Below, piece after piece: positions 8,685 to 18,484 of a stretch of DNA of 44,406 bases. How positions within the stretch are numbered: position 1 is the stretch's first letter; every line of letters begins with the position of its first letter. The DNA is from an uncultured Bacteroidales bacterium (GTDB lineage Bacteria > Bacteroidota > Bacteroidia > Bacteroidales > UBA1715). Made by a program: the position numbers and the translations under genes. Under the pieces are notes generated by a model, which was given only the letters and a program-made list of their open reading frames with translations, did no database searches and was not told where the DNA came from. The stretch covers positions 1 to 44,406 of the forward strand of contig CALAUG010000072.1 in assembly GCA_937892155.1 (NCBI GenBank), in the 5' to 3' direction.

Positions 8685-11600
8685 CTATTCCATTTTAATT
8701 TCCCCCGTCACAACACTATCTTCCATCGCTTTATATTCCGTGCCAGTCCATTCTATCGGCTTAAATTCAAGGTGGAACGATTTCCCCGACAGTTTGAAAG
8801 AGTCCGTCGTGATGAACAACTGCGAACAATCCTTCGAGTACAGATAGTTTCTATTGTACGTAAGTGAGGTGGCAAGTTGCTGAACTATGAGACTACAGAA
8901 ACCGAAACGTTCCTTGTCTGGTATCTTCGGGTCTATCAGTGGTTCGGGACTACGGAGCAGTATGCCTATTATGTTGCCCTTTTCGTTGCGGACACGGTTT
9001 ATTTCCAACTGCTCGGGCTTCTCCTGCGGCGGCATACCAAGAACGCCTTCCATCATGCAGTCGAACGGGTCGGAATACGTATCGAAAAGATTATTTGTTT
9101 TATTAGCCAGTCTTCTGTACGACACAATCGAACGGATGTCTCGCATTTCCGTCTCGCTGACCCTGTGTTGAAAATCCTGCACCGCCTCGGCTGTCTCGCC
9201 GTTCGCCGCCGTCTGTCGGTAACTGCCTATCTGCTCGGCAAGGTTCCCGTAACGTGACGTTTGGAATACGTAGCGGTGCACTTCTCGGCGTTCCGAGTTG
9301 AAATCGTTATAGAATATCGCCGTGTACAGCGTGTTCGGACGCAAGCCCTCCATGCTTATTGTCGTCTCCTTGTGTGCCGGACGTATCTTCTTGCCGCCCA
9401 CTTCCCAACATTCCCAGTTCGTTGATGCATACTCGTTGTTGTACAGCGACGGATTCCTCAGCACATCCTCCGCCTTCACGCCGTTCGGAACTTTTGCACT
9501 CTCATCATCTTCCCAGTCAACTATGGTACGGGGTATAAATCTCGTTTCCACGTGTTCATCCAGTGGATTCGAACTGAACTCTTCTTCACGAGGGTCTTTC
9601 ACCATGGCATACAAACTTCCGCTATGGCTCGGAAGCACATTCTTCACTTTCGTGTCGTATTCGTTCCAGTTCCGGAACATATTCTGCACGAAACCGTATT
9701 TGTAGCGGAGCTTCAACTCGCAGTCGTTGTAATACAACGGCTTGGCGTTCAGCAGGTTGCCATCGGCATTCGGATACGAACGGTTGTAGTCTATGTAGTC
9801 CTTCAGCGTAGCCAACGGATATCGCTGGAGTATGCTGCCCTCGTCTAACATCGAGTCGGTTTCTACCGTATCTTCCGATGGTGTTTCCTGTTCGGTCGCC
9901 ACGACTGGCACTTTAACATATTTTTCATCGTTGTTGACTACTGTAGCGTCGTAATCCTCGTGGAAATAGCCGACTGGACCGCCTGTCTGGAATCCTATAT
10001 AATAGGTCTGCGTATCGCTTAACTGTGGAGGATTACCGCAGTTTCTAATCCTATTGTCGGACACATTTACTGTCACCTTGTACTTCGTATATGGACGCCA
10101 TATCGGTTGTATCTGGTGTTTCATTGCTTCCACCTTTGCTCTATAGGCCGATTCTATTTCCTGTTTCGATGGCAAATTCTTCTCTGCTTCGTAGTCCGCA
10201 AACGTCTGCCATTCTATCTCGTACAGACGGAACTTATCTCCGAAACCGAGGGCTTCCGTGCCTTGTTGTGCTGCGGTTGCTGTCTCTACCTCCGAAATTG
10301 TTTGTAATAGCTCTTCCTCTTTCAACCTGCACGAAACTATCGTTGCCGTCAATCGTGACTGCTCAGCCTGAAGGGCTTGAAGGTACGACTGACCGGAACT
10401 GCGTAGGCTTGCATAGTTTTCTCCGAATTGTGTCTTTGCGGTTTCCTTATTGTTCTTCAGCGTTGCCAGGTTTTGTTTATAGACGTTTATCGCATCCTGT
10501 ACGTCCTGATTGTCCGAAACGCTGTTCGCTATCGTTTCCAGACGGGCGATGCAGGCGTCCTCGTCTGTCGGTTCGTTTGTCGGCGATTCCAGGCAGCAGA
10601 CGTTTATCAATCCTTGAGCCTCGCTCATGAGTTGCTCTATCGCAGACTTCGCCTCTTCAGCCTGTGTGCGGGTCGCCGTCTGCGACGTGAGTTCGCCCTG
10701 CAAAGTTTGTATTTTCGAGGTAACCGAACTTGAATCTATACTTTGGAGTGTTTCATACTGACTTACCAACGTCATAATTTCTGCAACCATCGCTTCCCTT
10801 GTCGTTGTATAGTCGCCCGCGTACAGACGTTCCTTCTGCAGCTGTATCTGTTTGCGGAGTTCCTCACGGGCTGTCTTCGACACGCCTATCTTCACCGTGT
10901 CAAAACACTCTTCGCTTTCGTAATCCACTGGTTGCAGAAAGTCGCTGCCTTGTTTTATCACTGGTGCCGTCCACGTGGTCGTGCCTTTCCCTTCTTCGTC
11001 GTAGGTGGTCTTCTCGAACGTGAACGTCACTGCTCCCGCACATGACGCATGGAGTTTTACATGTCGCACCGGCGATGAAAATTTCAGTGTCAGGTTGGAA
11101 CCTTCGTTGGTCTCAAGGCACTTTGACACATCGTGGTAGCCGTCGCTGTTCGCTACTATCTTGGCTGTATTTTTCACGACATAACCGACTGACTGACCCG
11201 ATTTCGTCCTGCTGTTCAGCACGCCATTGACACTTATCCTGCCTGCGGTTTTACCAGAAAAGTCTGCCTTCGACCAATATGTGCCGTTGCCTACGCAGTA
11301 CAATGTGCTGCCTGTTATGCCGTACTGCTCGGGACGAACCCATTCCTTCAACCCTTTGTCTAGATAGCTGAACGGTGAGAGTGCCAATAGACGGATGGTG
11401 TCGTATATACCAGCAGCCGACAACTGCCAGTGCCCTATCTCTTTCGGAAAATCGTTGCCGACCGTCTCCGCGGCGGCTTTGTACGGATGGTACTCCGTCC
11501 AGTTATTCTCGTCGGTGCTGCATTCTATCTTGATGCCGTCCAACGAATAGGTGTGACGCACGTAGCGTTTATTCGCATTGGGCGGTATGCACTCCGTATA

Positions 11601-14600
11601 ACCTTCGGCTTCCGACACGCTGCCCAATACTGACATTGATGACTTCGGATTCAACGGCTTCAGAAATTTTATGTCTATATAGCTATCCATCGGTATCATC
11701 GGATAGCTCAGAGGGCCTCCTGATTCCACGCAACATACGTTGAACAGTTCGTCCGACATCATGTTGCGCGCTATTACACCATTATTCGACAACAACGTTA
11801 TTTTGCTTGCGTCCAAATCTCCCCTCGTTTCCCATCTGAATTCAACTGTGAACGACTTGCTCACGCGTCGCCGCAATATCTTGATGCCGACGCTCAGACC
11901 GACCGAGCCTTCTATCAGCAACGGCCGTACCGCCTCTATGCACAGACCCGCGTCGAAGCTGAGGTCGAAACCGAACTTGAAGATGCTTACGCCGCATCTT
12001 CCGCCGACGGCACCGTAACCCGACATCTGCGGCTTCTCGAAACTGATGGCGCCGCCTGCTCTCATATACGCATCTATGTATGCCTTCAAGGCTCCTTTGA
12101 GGTATTTCTTGTTGAAGGACAATCGGGTCGATACTTCCGTGCGGATTCCCTTCGCCGACAACATCAGATACGCCTCGGAGCGGAACAGTCTCACAAACTC
12201 CGCGGTTATCGGCTTCGTGTCCGAACCTATGTTTATCTTCCAGCCCTTCGGATTCGAGAAGTAGTACCCGAGTTCCGCGTCGCCGTCTATCTTCAGAAGG
12301 TTCCCCGTGTCCTCGGGGATTTTCATGTGCGCCCCGAATCCCGCTTCCACGCTCTCGTCGCTTATCGCTATGAACGCATAGAACGGTGGCTCCTTCGTGT
12401 CGTTGAAGCCTACCATCTCGCCCATTATGCGGGCCTTGCCTTCTATCATGAACACGTTCGGCAGGCTCAACAGCAGAAGCACCCTGCTCGAAAATGTCTT
12501 GCCGCCGTCACTCGCCGTGGCCAACAACATTCCTACGCCTGCCGAAAAGGCTTTGTCGGAGTTCTGTGTCTGGGTTGGATACGAAAACTTCGGGAGGGAC
12601 ACTCCGCGCGGATCGGCCTGGTAGTAGTCGTACCACGTCGCATTTTCGGACACTCCCGCGGCTGTTTTCGACGTGTTGTAACGGCGCCCAAATATCCCGC
12701 TGAAGCCGTATATGCCCAAGCCCGTCGCTCCTAACAGTATCGGATTGGGCAGCTTCAGCCCTGCCTCCACTATCCAGGCTGGTACGTCGGGCGTGTATTT
12801 CATGTTCACGGTGGCGCCCAGTCTGAGCTTTGGCAACGTCAGCGATATGCCACCGCCGTAAACCGTCGCCTCTGCTGGATTTTCGTTCCCTGGTTCTATC
12901 TGCAGTTTTTCCTGCGTGACTGATAGCCAACCCTTTATTATTACCGTCGCCTGCTCTGGTGTGGCGTTCCCCGGTATCGTTATGTCTATTCCGAGGCTCT
13001 CCATTGATATATAACTGTCGTTCCCTTTGCCGTCGCACTGGTAGCAGTATTTTATGCCCGTGCCACGTGCGTCAACCCCGCCCGGGTTTATGTCCACGCC
13101 ACCGTCGAAACCCCAGTATTTGTACTTCACGACTTCGCCGTTACGTTTCTTCTCTATCGACCCATGCATTATCGACGTCACCATTATCTTCGCCGGACCG
13201 AGTTGAAGACACACGCCGTCGCCCAACGGCAACGATCCACCCGACAATTCCGTAGTACCATCGCTCCAAATTTTGAGTCCCGATATCTCTATGTCGCCAT
13301 GTATGACGTTCTCTAACTTGCTTCCCTTAAAACTTATCGTACCGCTCGTGCCTATGTAGAATTCTCCCTCATCCCTGCCTATGCCGAGGCTTTTTACCTG
13401 TAGCGTGAAGAAGGGGTTGTTCTTGAAAAATTGCAAAGGAAAACCTGTCCCGGCATCAGCAACTATATCGAATTCTCCGTCCTCGCGGATGTTTATCGTT
13501 ATGGATATCTTTCCCTCTAAACCATTTTGTTTGAATTTATCTGGCAGGATGAGAGTCCCTCTTATGTCGCTCTCCACTATGCTGTTTTGGAGAAACGTCA
13601 CGCTTACGCTCGTAAGTTCCGCCTCCCAGTTACCAAATTTGCAGGATAACAGCGGATTTTCTTCCCCCTCTTTTGCCTCAAGACCTATCGTCCCCGAAAA
13701 TCCACCTGTGCCTATCAGGATATCCCTGCCCACTATCTTTGCACTGCTGCTTTCCTCGTTAACCTTCCACCCGTCGGGAAGGCCTATCTCCGCTTCCTCA
13801 ACATACACCCCAACAAAGTCCGACGGATAGCCCGCGGCGGTCGCTTCCGATATGTTCTCGCTGCGGCTGAAGTCTATCTTCGCATTGTCAAACGACAGCG
13901 TGAAACCTGTGTTGCCTATCTGCGACTTTGTGAAACTGAGGTTTGACTGCTGGGCGAAGTTCAGTCCCGTCTCGCTGTCGAAACTCACGCTTCCCGCCGT
14001 GAAACGCAACTGGCTGGCTTCTCCTTCTATTACTTTGCCCTTCGCGTCTATCGGTTTCAGCCACTTCTGCGGAAATTCCAACGCCAAGGTTAAGTCGTTC
14101 AATCCTGCCGTAATATGCGGAATAAGGAGTTTCTGCAATAAATCCGACAACGAAAAATCCCCATACCATTCAGAAAAAAGGTCTTGAATTCTTTCCTTCG
14201 TTTCCGACAAACTCACTTGCGTAATGTAGTCGTCCAATAATATGTCAAACACATCAACCTCATCTTCGGCAAGTTGCAGGGCAACATCCAGATATTCATT
14301 CTCCGCATGTCCACTGTTCTTTGTCAGCGGTGTAATTGGATCATAATCTTCGTTGTACTTGTCAATGAATGCCTGCAACGGGTCTTCGCTTTCAATGAAG
14401 GTTGACAGCACCGATTCCATAAGTTGCTGTGTGGGAATGCCAAGCATTTCAAACAAAACCGTCATATATTGCCGAGGGTTTTCAGCAAATTTATTTGGAG
14501 TGAGTTGCTTTATATACTTTACTATTTCAAGATTATATCCAATGTACAAAGGAATCTGACTCTTGCCGCCATCGGCAGGATTCACCACTATATATATATC

Positions 14601-14804
14601 CGCAAAAAGCGGCTTTTTTAACGGCCGTTCAAGCAACAAGGTGATTGCATACGAGGCGGAGTCTCCCAACTGAGACTTTTCGGGATAGTAGTCCTTATAG
14701 CGGATAGATTGTATATGTTCCTCTATAAATCCCTGTACGAACTGTGGTAGTTGCGTTGTCGAAACCAACAACGATAGCGGTGGATATTGTTCATTTGCTG
14801 CCAT
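8685..14804 (-). CDS. Giant 2039-aa beta-rich cluster protein
   Basis: 2039 aa from the ATG at 14802-14804, chosen because GGAGGT lies just upstream; an upstream in-frame ATG would add 16 residues. No signal peptide. Layout: an acidic N-terminal ~200 residues; a long glycine/beta-rich section (about 270-1000) with many short strands ending in G-x-G turns and a TGLGIYGFSGIFGRRYN stretch near 710; a beta-sandwich-like part; a coiled coil at about 1305-1550; then fibronectin-like segments containing FQTGGPVGYFHE and LRPNTLYTAIFYNDF. It may belong to a family of very large uncharacterised proteins (possibly DUF6603-like), but I cannot confirm this. The GC content is visibly higher than that of its neighbours, except in the first ~600 bases. 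Structural or particle-scaffold role is inference. Confidence 0.75.
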   Translation of the reverse strand: MAANEQYPPLSLLVSTTQLPQFVQGFIEEHIQSIRYKDYYPEKSQLGDSASYAITLLLERPLKKPLFADIYIVVNPADGGKSQIPLYIGYNLEIVKYIKQLTPNKFAENPRQYMTVLFEMLGIPTQQLMESVLSTFIESEDPLQAFIDKYNEDYDPITPLTKNSGHAENEYLDVALQLAEDEVDVFDILLDDYITQVSLSETKERIQDLFSEWYGDFSLSDLLQKLLIPHITAGLNDLTLALEFPQKWLKPIDAKGKVIEGEASQLRFTAGSVSFDSETGLNFAQQSNLSFTKSQIGNTGFTLSFDNAKIDFSRSENISEATAAGYPSDFVGVYVEEAEIGLPDGWKVNEESSSAKIVGRDILIGTGGFSGTIGLEAKEGEENPLLSCKFGNWEAELTSVSVTFLQNSIVESDIRGTLILPDKFKQNGLEGKISITINIREDGEFDIVADAGTGFPLQFFKNNPFFTLQVKSLGIGRDEGEFYIGTSGTISFKGSKLENVIHGDIEISGLKIWSDGTTELSGGSLPLGDGVCLQLGPAKIMVTSIMHGSIEKKRNGEVVKYKYWGFDGGVDINPGGVDARGTGIKYCYQCDGKGNDSYISMESLGIDITIPGNATPEQATVIIKGWLSVTQEKLQIEPGNENPAEATVYGGGISLTLPKLRLGATVNMKYTPDVPAWIVEAGLKLPNPILLGATGLGIYGFSGIFGRRYNTSKTAAGVSENATWYDYYQADPRGVSLPKFSYPTQTQNSDKAFSAGVGMLLATASDGGKTFSSRVLLLLSLPNVFMIEGKARIMGEMVGFNDTKEPPFYAFIAISDESVEAGFGAHMKIPEDTGNLLKIDGDAELGYYFSNPKGWKINIGSDTKPITAEFVRLFRSEAYLMLSAKGIRTEVSTRLSFNKKYLKGALKAYIDAYMRAGGAISFEKPQMSGYGAVGGRCGVSIFKFGFDLSFDAGLCIEAVRPLLIEGSVGLSVGIKILRRRVSKSFTVEFRWETRGDLDASKITLLSNNGVIARNMMSDELFNVCCVESGGPLSYPMIPMDSYIDIKFLKPLNPKSSMSVLGSVSEAEGYTECIPPNANKRYVRHTYSLDGIKIECSTDENNWTEYHPYKAAAETVGNDFPKEIGHWQLSAAGIYDTIRLLALSPFSYLDKGLKEWVRPEQYGITGSTLYCVGNGTYWSKADFSGKTAGRISVNGVLNSRTKSGQSVGYVVKNTAKIVANSDGYHDVSKCLETNEGSNLTLKFSSPVRHVKLHASCAGAVTFTFEKTTYDEEGKGTTTWTAPVIKQGSDFLQPVDYESEECFDTVKIGVSKTAREELRKQIQLQKERLYAGDYTTTREAMVAEIMTLVSQYETLQSIDSSSVTSKIQTLQGELTSQTATRTQAEEAKSAIEQLMSEAQGLINVCCLESPTNEPTDEDACIARLETIANSVSDNQDVQDAINVYKQNLATLKNNKETAKTQFGENYASLRSSGQSYLQALQAEQSRLTATIVSCRLKEEELLQTISEVETATAAQQGTEALGFGDKFRLYEIEWQTFADYEAEKNLPSKQEIESAYRAKVEAMKHQIQPIWRPYTKYKVTVNVSDNRIRNCGNPPQLSDTQTYYIGFQTGGPVGYFHEDYDATVVNNDEKYVKVPVVATEQETPSEDTVETDSMLDEGSILQRYPLATLKDYIDYNRSYPNADGNLLNAKPLYYNDCELKLRYKYGFVQNMFRNWNEYDTKVKNVLPSHSGSLYAMVKDPREEEFSSNPLDEHVETRFIPRTIVDWEDDESAKVPNGVKAEDVLRNPSLYNNEYASTNWECWEVGGKKIRPAHKETTISMEGLRPNTLYTAIFYNDFNSERREVHRYVFQTSRYGNLAEQIGSYRQTAANGETAEAVQDFQHRVSETEMRDIRSIVSYRRLANKTNNLFDTYSDPFDCMMEGVLGMPPQEKPEQLEINRVRNEKGNIIGILLRSPEPLIDPKIPDKERFGFCSLIVQQLATSLTYNRNYLYSKDCSQLFITTDSFKLSGKSFHLEFKPIEWTGTEYKAMEDSVVTGEIKME

Positions 14805-14807
14805 AGT

Positions 14808-14813
14808 ACCTCC
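14808..14813 (-). promoter_or_regulatory. Shine-Dalgarno that decides the start of the 2039-aa gene
   Basis: The minus strand reads GGAGGT three bases before the ATG at 14804. Such a strong site is uncommon in this phylum and favours this start over the one 48 bases upstream, which would overlap the 722-aa gene. The spacing is shorter than usual. Confidence 0.55.
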
Positions 14814-14823
14814 GTGTTTTATA

Positions 14824-16992
14824 TTAGTTATTATTATTTTCTGTTGTATCAAAATTTATTGAATGGTCGTATTGATTATAATCTTTCTCATTCTCTGGTT
14901 TATCATCATCTTTAAAATACCACTTAAAACTTTTATAGGTCGCATAGGATATTGTATTTTCTAATTGATAACTTGTATCAGAATCTTCTCTGGATTCTGC
15001 AGATTTATCTACTGCGAATGCCTTACTCATCAATAAATCCATTTTTCCCTTCATTGTAAAATCAATACGACAAATTTCTTTTGCTATAGCTTCTAACACT
15101 CCCATAGAACGCAACATAGCTAATGGTTGATTATAGAATGGTACATCAACATGACCAACAGGTACCGTATAGCCATTAGTATAATTATTTAAGCCAAGTG
15201 TTAAATAAGCATTTGCTGCGAAAGTCCTATTATTTTCATCTATATTTGGACTGTTTATACTATGGTCTAACCTTGACCTACGTGGACTTGTTGTTGATCC
15301 AATTCTTATGGTGAATTCTTTATTATCTTTATCTAAATGAAGGTACGCTTGACTATAGCGAAGTTTTTCATTCCCAACTTTATCATCTGTATCCTCTTTA
15401 CTATCACCATTCGTTGTCACAGGCTTTATTGTTTTATCAGGAACCGTACCTCTATATGTGTCATGTTTACCAACATAATATCCTTCTACAATAGGTGTTG
15501 GTATCACACTATCATCGGTATGTTTTAAGAATTCTATCAGATTTTTGAAAAAATTTTGGGCTCTTCGAGTTGAAAACAATAATTCTGCAACAGACGTTTT
15601 TATCTCAAATTTATTATCTTCAAAACAATCCTCTACAACCAATGAAAAATTATTGATATTGTCCACTGAGGGAGATACATTCATCATTACAAACATTTCA
15701 TCTTTTCTTGGTGAATTAATGTGCATTGTCAAATTTGACGGTGTAGTATTGGGAAAACATAATTCCAAATCATTTGTGAGTCTATCAAATACGGCAATAG
15801 ATTCTCTTGAATCTGTACGTACAACATATTTTAAAAAAGAAGTTAAATTGTCTCTTCCATTTACTACTTCTGTAGTTGATTGCAAATTATTATCATAAGA
15901 CTCTGGATTCGTTTGTCGTATTTTTCTTTTAGGTCTAATACCATTATAAGTATTACAATTACTTTCAAAAGACAATTCTTTTGAAAAGAGATTCACATTT
16001 ATTATTGTCATCGTTGTATTTTCGTGTTCTTGTCCATAAACGTAGAAATGCAAAATATCATCATTACAAACAGTATTTTGTAATGTGTGGAATATTTCTT
16101 CTTTAAAACCGATTTTATTATTTTCATAATGGCATAACAAGACTCCTAAATTATGAACACCAAGAAATCCGGTCGAACCACTACCATCGCCTACGCCGTA
16201 CAACATAGAATCTCTATATGTACTATTTCCAGTTATATTCAGAAAAAAAATTTTTGCTATATCGTTTAACAATTCAATATTATAGTCGTTTAACTTTTTT
16301 ATGATATAAAAAGCATCCTCCTTTTTTATCCTTTTAACTAAATCGTTGTTGTCCGTCAATATATTAAAAAAAGCAAGGACCGACTGATAGGGTGTGAAAA
16401 GATTAAATAATTCATCATCTTCAATGTCCTTATTTTTTTCATATACTATAGACTTGTACTTTTGAGCGATGGGATTTTTTTCTACATAATCTAAATATGC
16501 TAAATAGAGTTCACTCCTATCATTGATTCTACTTGAACAAAATATATTCTCTTTATTCTCGGCTTGTATATTCAATGGGGTGTTAATATCAGAATGAAAA
16601 CAACCACTAATTTTTGCCAATTCTCTACATAAATAAAAAATAGCAAATTGAAAACATGCCTCTAAAACTTCTCCTTCTGTTGCTGTACTAAATATTTCTT
16701 CAGCAGAAGGATTCCCCTTTTTCAATACGGGATAAGAATCAGTTGATGCAAAATCTATACAATGTTTATAAACTTTTTCATAAAGTTCATAATAATGTTT
16801 AGATATTAAACTTGTTGACGAAGAAGATATTGAATCGTCATATAACTGATGGCATATTATGTACAAATATTCATTTAGAGCAAGACCATATTCTTCATCT
16901 GAGGCAAAGGTATCCCAACTCATTAAGTTTGAATTATCTTCTGATGTTTCTTCTCCATCTTCTATTTTTGCATTTACATCATTTATGAGCAT
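14824..16992 (-). CDS. Cluster protein of 722 aa, unknown function
   Basis: 722 aa, no signal peptide, not recognised. The first ~460 residues are homologous to the 492-aa protein downstream (shared motifs FLGVHNLGVLLC and CNTYNGIRP). An extra C-terminal part of about 250 residues contains VEGYYVGKHDTYRGTVPD, a serine/arginine-rich TTSPRRSRLDHS, and ends with SFKWY...DYNQYDHSINFD and a polar asparagine tail. The same ending recurs as a gene remnant at 18404-18484, so at least one more copy once existed. It lies 13 bases after the leucine-rich protein gene and 19 bases before the 2039-aa gene. The AT-rich codon use contrasts with the latter. Confidence 0.7.
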   Translation of the reverse strand: MLINDVNAKIEDGEETSEDNSNLMSWDTFASDEEYGLALNEYLYIICHQLYDDSISSSSTSLISKHYYELYEKVYKHCIDFASTDSYPVLKKGNPSAEEIFSTATEGEVLEACFQFAIFYLCRELAKISGCFHSDINTPLNIQAENKENIFCSSRINDRSELYLAYLDYVEKNPIAQKYKSIVYEKNKDIEDDELFNLFTPYQSVLAFFNILTDNNDLVKRIKKEDAFYIIKKLNDYNIELLNDIAKIFFLNITGNSTYRDSMLYGVGDGSGSTGFLGVHNLGVLLCHYENNKIGFKEEIFHTLQNTVCNDDILHFYVYGQEHENTTMTIINVNLFSKELSFESNCNTYNGIRPKRKIRQTNPESYDNNLQSTTEVVNGRDNLTSFLKYVVRTDSRESIAVFDRLTNDLELCFPNTTPSNLTMHINSPRKDEMFVMMNVSPSVDNINNFSLVVEDCFEDNKFEIKTSVAELLFSTRRAQNFFKNLIEFLKHTDDSVIPTPIVEGYYVGKHDTYRGTVPDKTIKPVTTNGDSKEDTDDKVGNEKLRYSQAYLHLDKDNKEFTIRIGSTTSPRRSRLDHSINSPNIDENNRTFAANAYLTLGLNNYTNGYTVPVGHVDVPFYNQPLAMLRSMGVLEAIAKEICRIDFTMKGKMDLLMSKAFAVDKSAESREDSDTSYQLENTISYATYKSFKWYFKDDDKPENEKDYNQYDHSINFDTTENNNN

Positions 16993-17005
16993 AATTCTTA
17001 AATAT

Positions 17006-18397
17006 TTATCGTAATGTCCTTATATATTTATCATAGTAGGTATCGTAATTCTTTTTATAATATTTTCTAATCAAGTAATCACCTGAATGCAAAGAACAAG
17101 CGAATGCAAGTTGATCTTTATACTTTCCCAACAATTCCAGACTTATTTTTTCTTTATTTTTATATATATCCTTGTATATCTCATGACCTTGTTCATCGTG
17201 CCCTTTCTTATAATGAGAATCCTTCCAAGTTAGTTCTGATTCTAGTATGGTACATAAAAAAGTGGCAGAAGGATTATCGTCATAAATACTATAACTGTCA
17301 TAATTACTATAATATTCATTATTCCTCATATAAAACTCATCACTTTTAATTTCATTAGTTTGTAAATCTATTATTGCAAAATGAATAATAAATTCAATAT
17401 CTGAGTCTCCATGTCTGAAAAGAAATACGACTTTTTGTTCCTTTGGACAATATACGCAAAGACGTTGTCGCTCAATCAAAGCCCAATCTTTTATGCAACC
17501 AAGACCTTCTATAATTATACTTATCGTATCTGAAATCACACAATATTCTCGTGTTTCCATTCCTCTTATATCTTCACGGATTTTCTCATACCTATCACAT
17601 AAAAAGTATGACGGACGCCTATATCGATTCTTATGAAGAAAACAATAATGCAGTGTGTCATTTCCATATGAGTTATAATATTCCAGATATACTCTTCCTT
17701 CACGTCGAGGCACGTGTTTAATCTGTTTTTCGACTACCATACCATTTTTTCTTTTTACAATGACCTCTTTTTTATTTTCACGCATTTGTTGTATTTCTTC
17801 AAATGAATCATAAGGATACAAATATGGAATTCGATACACTTGGCGTAAGGACTTCAGATTTTCAATCTGTTTGTCAATATACGGATACACGAAATGACCT
17901 TTTAACGCTTGCAAATTCTTCAATTTTGAAAAATCTGCTACGGCAACGGGTGTTATACTCAAATCCAATTCTTCCAAATTTGTCAAATTCCATACTTTTG
18001 AATATACCGACGGCAACTGCTCCTGCAATACATTCCTGCACCACCTTGTGCTATCTGGTATCAAAGCAAGTCGCTTTAATTGTGTAAAATGCTCCAAACC
18101 TTGCAAGTCTATTAACAATGAGGTTTCTATGCTCAAACTTTCCAAGTTTGGAAAACAAGTTGTATCAAATGGAAGACTTGCCATCCATGGATTGTATCTC
18201 AACTTCACATATTTCACCCGCTTCTTGTTTTTTATTGCAGAAACATCCACTTTGTTCGGCAACGACATATCAAGCTCCAAAACCTCGTCGGACGTGTACA
18301 ACTCGTCCCAATGGAAATTGCCGTCCTTGTCCATCTGCGCCACTGCCGTGGTGCAAAGGAATGATACTATAAACAATATGGTTATTCGTATAGGCAT
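17006..18397 (-). CDS. Secreted leucine-rich-repeat protein B
   Basis: 463 aa with an N-terminal signal peptide (hydrophobic ILFIVSFLCTTAVA, cleavage near AQ). Residues about 80-190 hold irregular leucine-rich repeats: FPNLESLSIE, FTQLKRLALI, LTNLEELDLS, LKNLQALKG. The C-terminal ~250 residues are beta-rich and tyrosine-rich with basic patches and contain CYILS-like strands but no catalytic motif. It is the second of two leucine-rich genes in the cluster; the other ends 86 bases upstream, with only a 722-like remnant between. Function probably protein binding at the cell surface or periplasm. The first third of the gene is visibly less AT-rich than the rest. Confidence 0.75.
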   Translation of the reverse strand: MPIRITILFIVSFLCTTAVAQMDKDGNFHWDELYTSDEVLELDMSLPNKVDVSAIKNKKRVKYVKLRYNPWMASLPFDTTCFPNLESLSIETSLLIDLQGLEHFTQLKRLALIPDSTRWCRNVLQEQLPSVYSKVWNLTNLEELDLSITPVAVADFSKLKNLQALKGHFVYPYIDKQIENLKSLRQVYRIPYLYPYDSFEEIQQMRENKKEVIVKRKNGMVVEKQIKHVPRREGRVYLEYYNSYGNDTLHYCFLHKNRYRRPSYFLCDRYEKIREDIRGMETREYCVISDTISIIIEGLGCIKDWALIERQRLCVYCPKEQKVVFLFRHGDSDIEFIIHFAIIDLQTNEIKSDEFYMRNNEYYSNYDSYSIYDDNPSATFLCTILESELTWKDSHYKKGHDEQGHEIYKDIYKNKEKISLELLGKYKDQLAFACSLHSGDYLIRKYYKKNYDTYYDKYIRTLR

Positions 18398-18403
18398 ATT
18401 TTT

Positions 18404-18484
18404 TTAGTTAAAATTTATTGAATGGTCGTATTGATTATAATCTGCATCGTTTTTATACCACTTAAAACTTCTATAGTAAAACTC
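18404..18484 (-). pseudogene. 3' remnant of a 722-like gene
   Basis: Read on the minus strand this stretch encodes 26 residues and a stop; the core SFKWYKNDADYNQYDHSINF matches the C-terminal end of the 722-aa protein (SFKWY, an acidic insert, DYNQYDHSINF). The nucleotide sequence is also nearly identical over the last ~30 bases (compare 14849-14875). The fragment begins right at the stop codon of leucine-rich gene A and ends 6 bases before leucine-rich gene B. It has no start of its own. It therefore marks where a second 722-like gene was deleted after duplication of a leucine-rich/722 unit. Confidence 0.85.

Noticed and set aside
8877..14621. Many plus-strand open frames opposite the 2039-aa gene
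   Set aside because: They are antisense to a well-supported long gene, overlap one another in several frames, and have the arginine/serine/leucine-rich composition expected of reversed GC-richer coding sequence.
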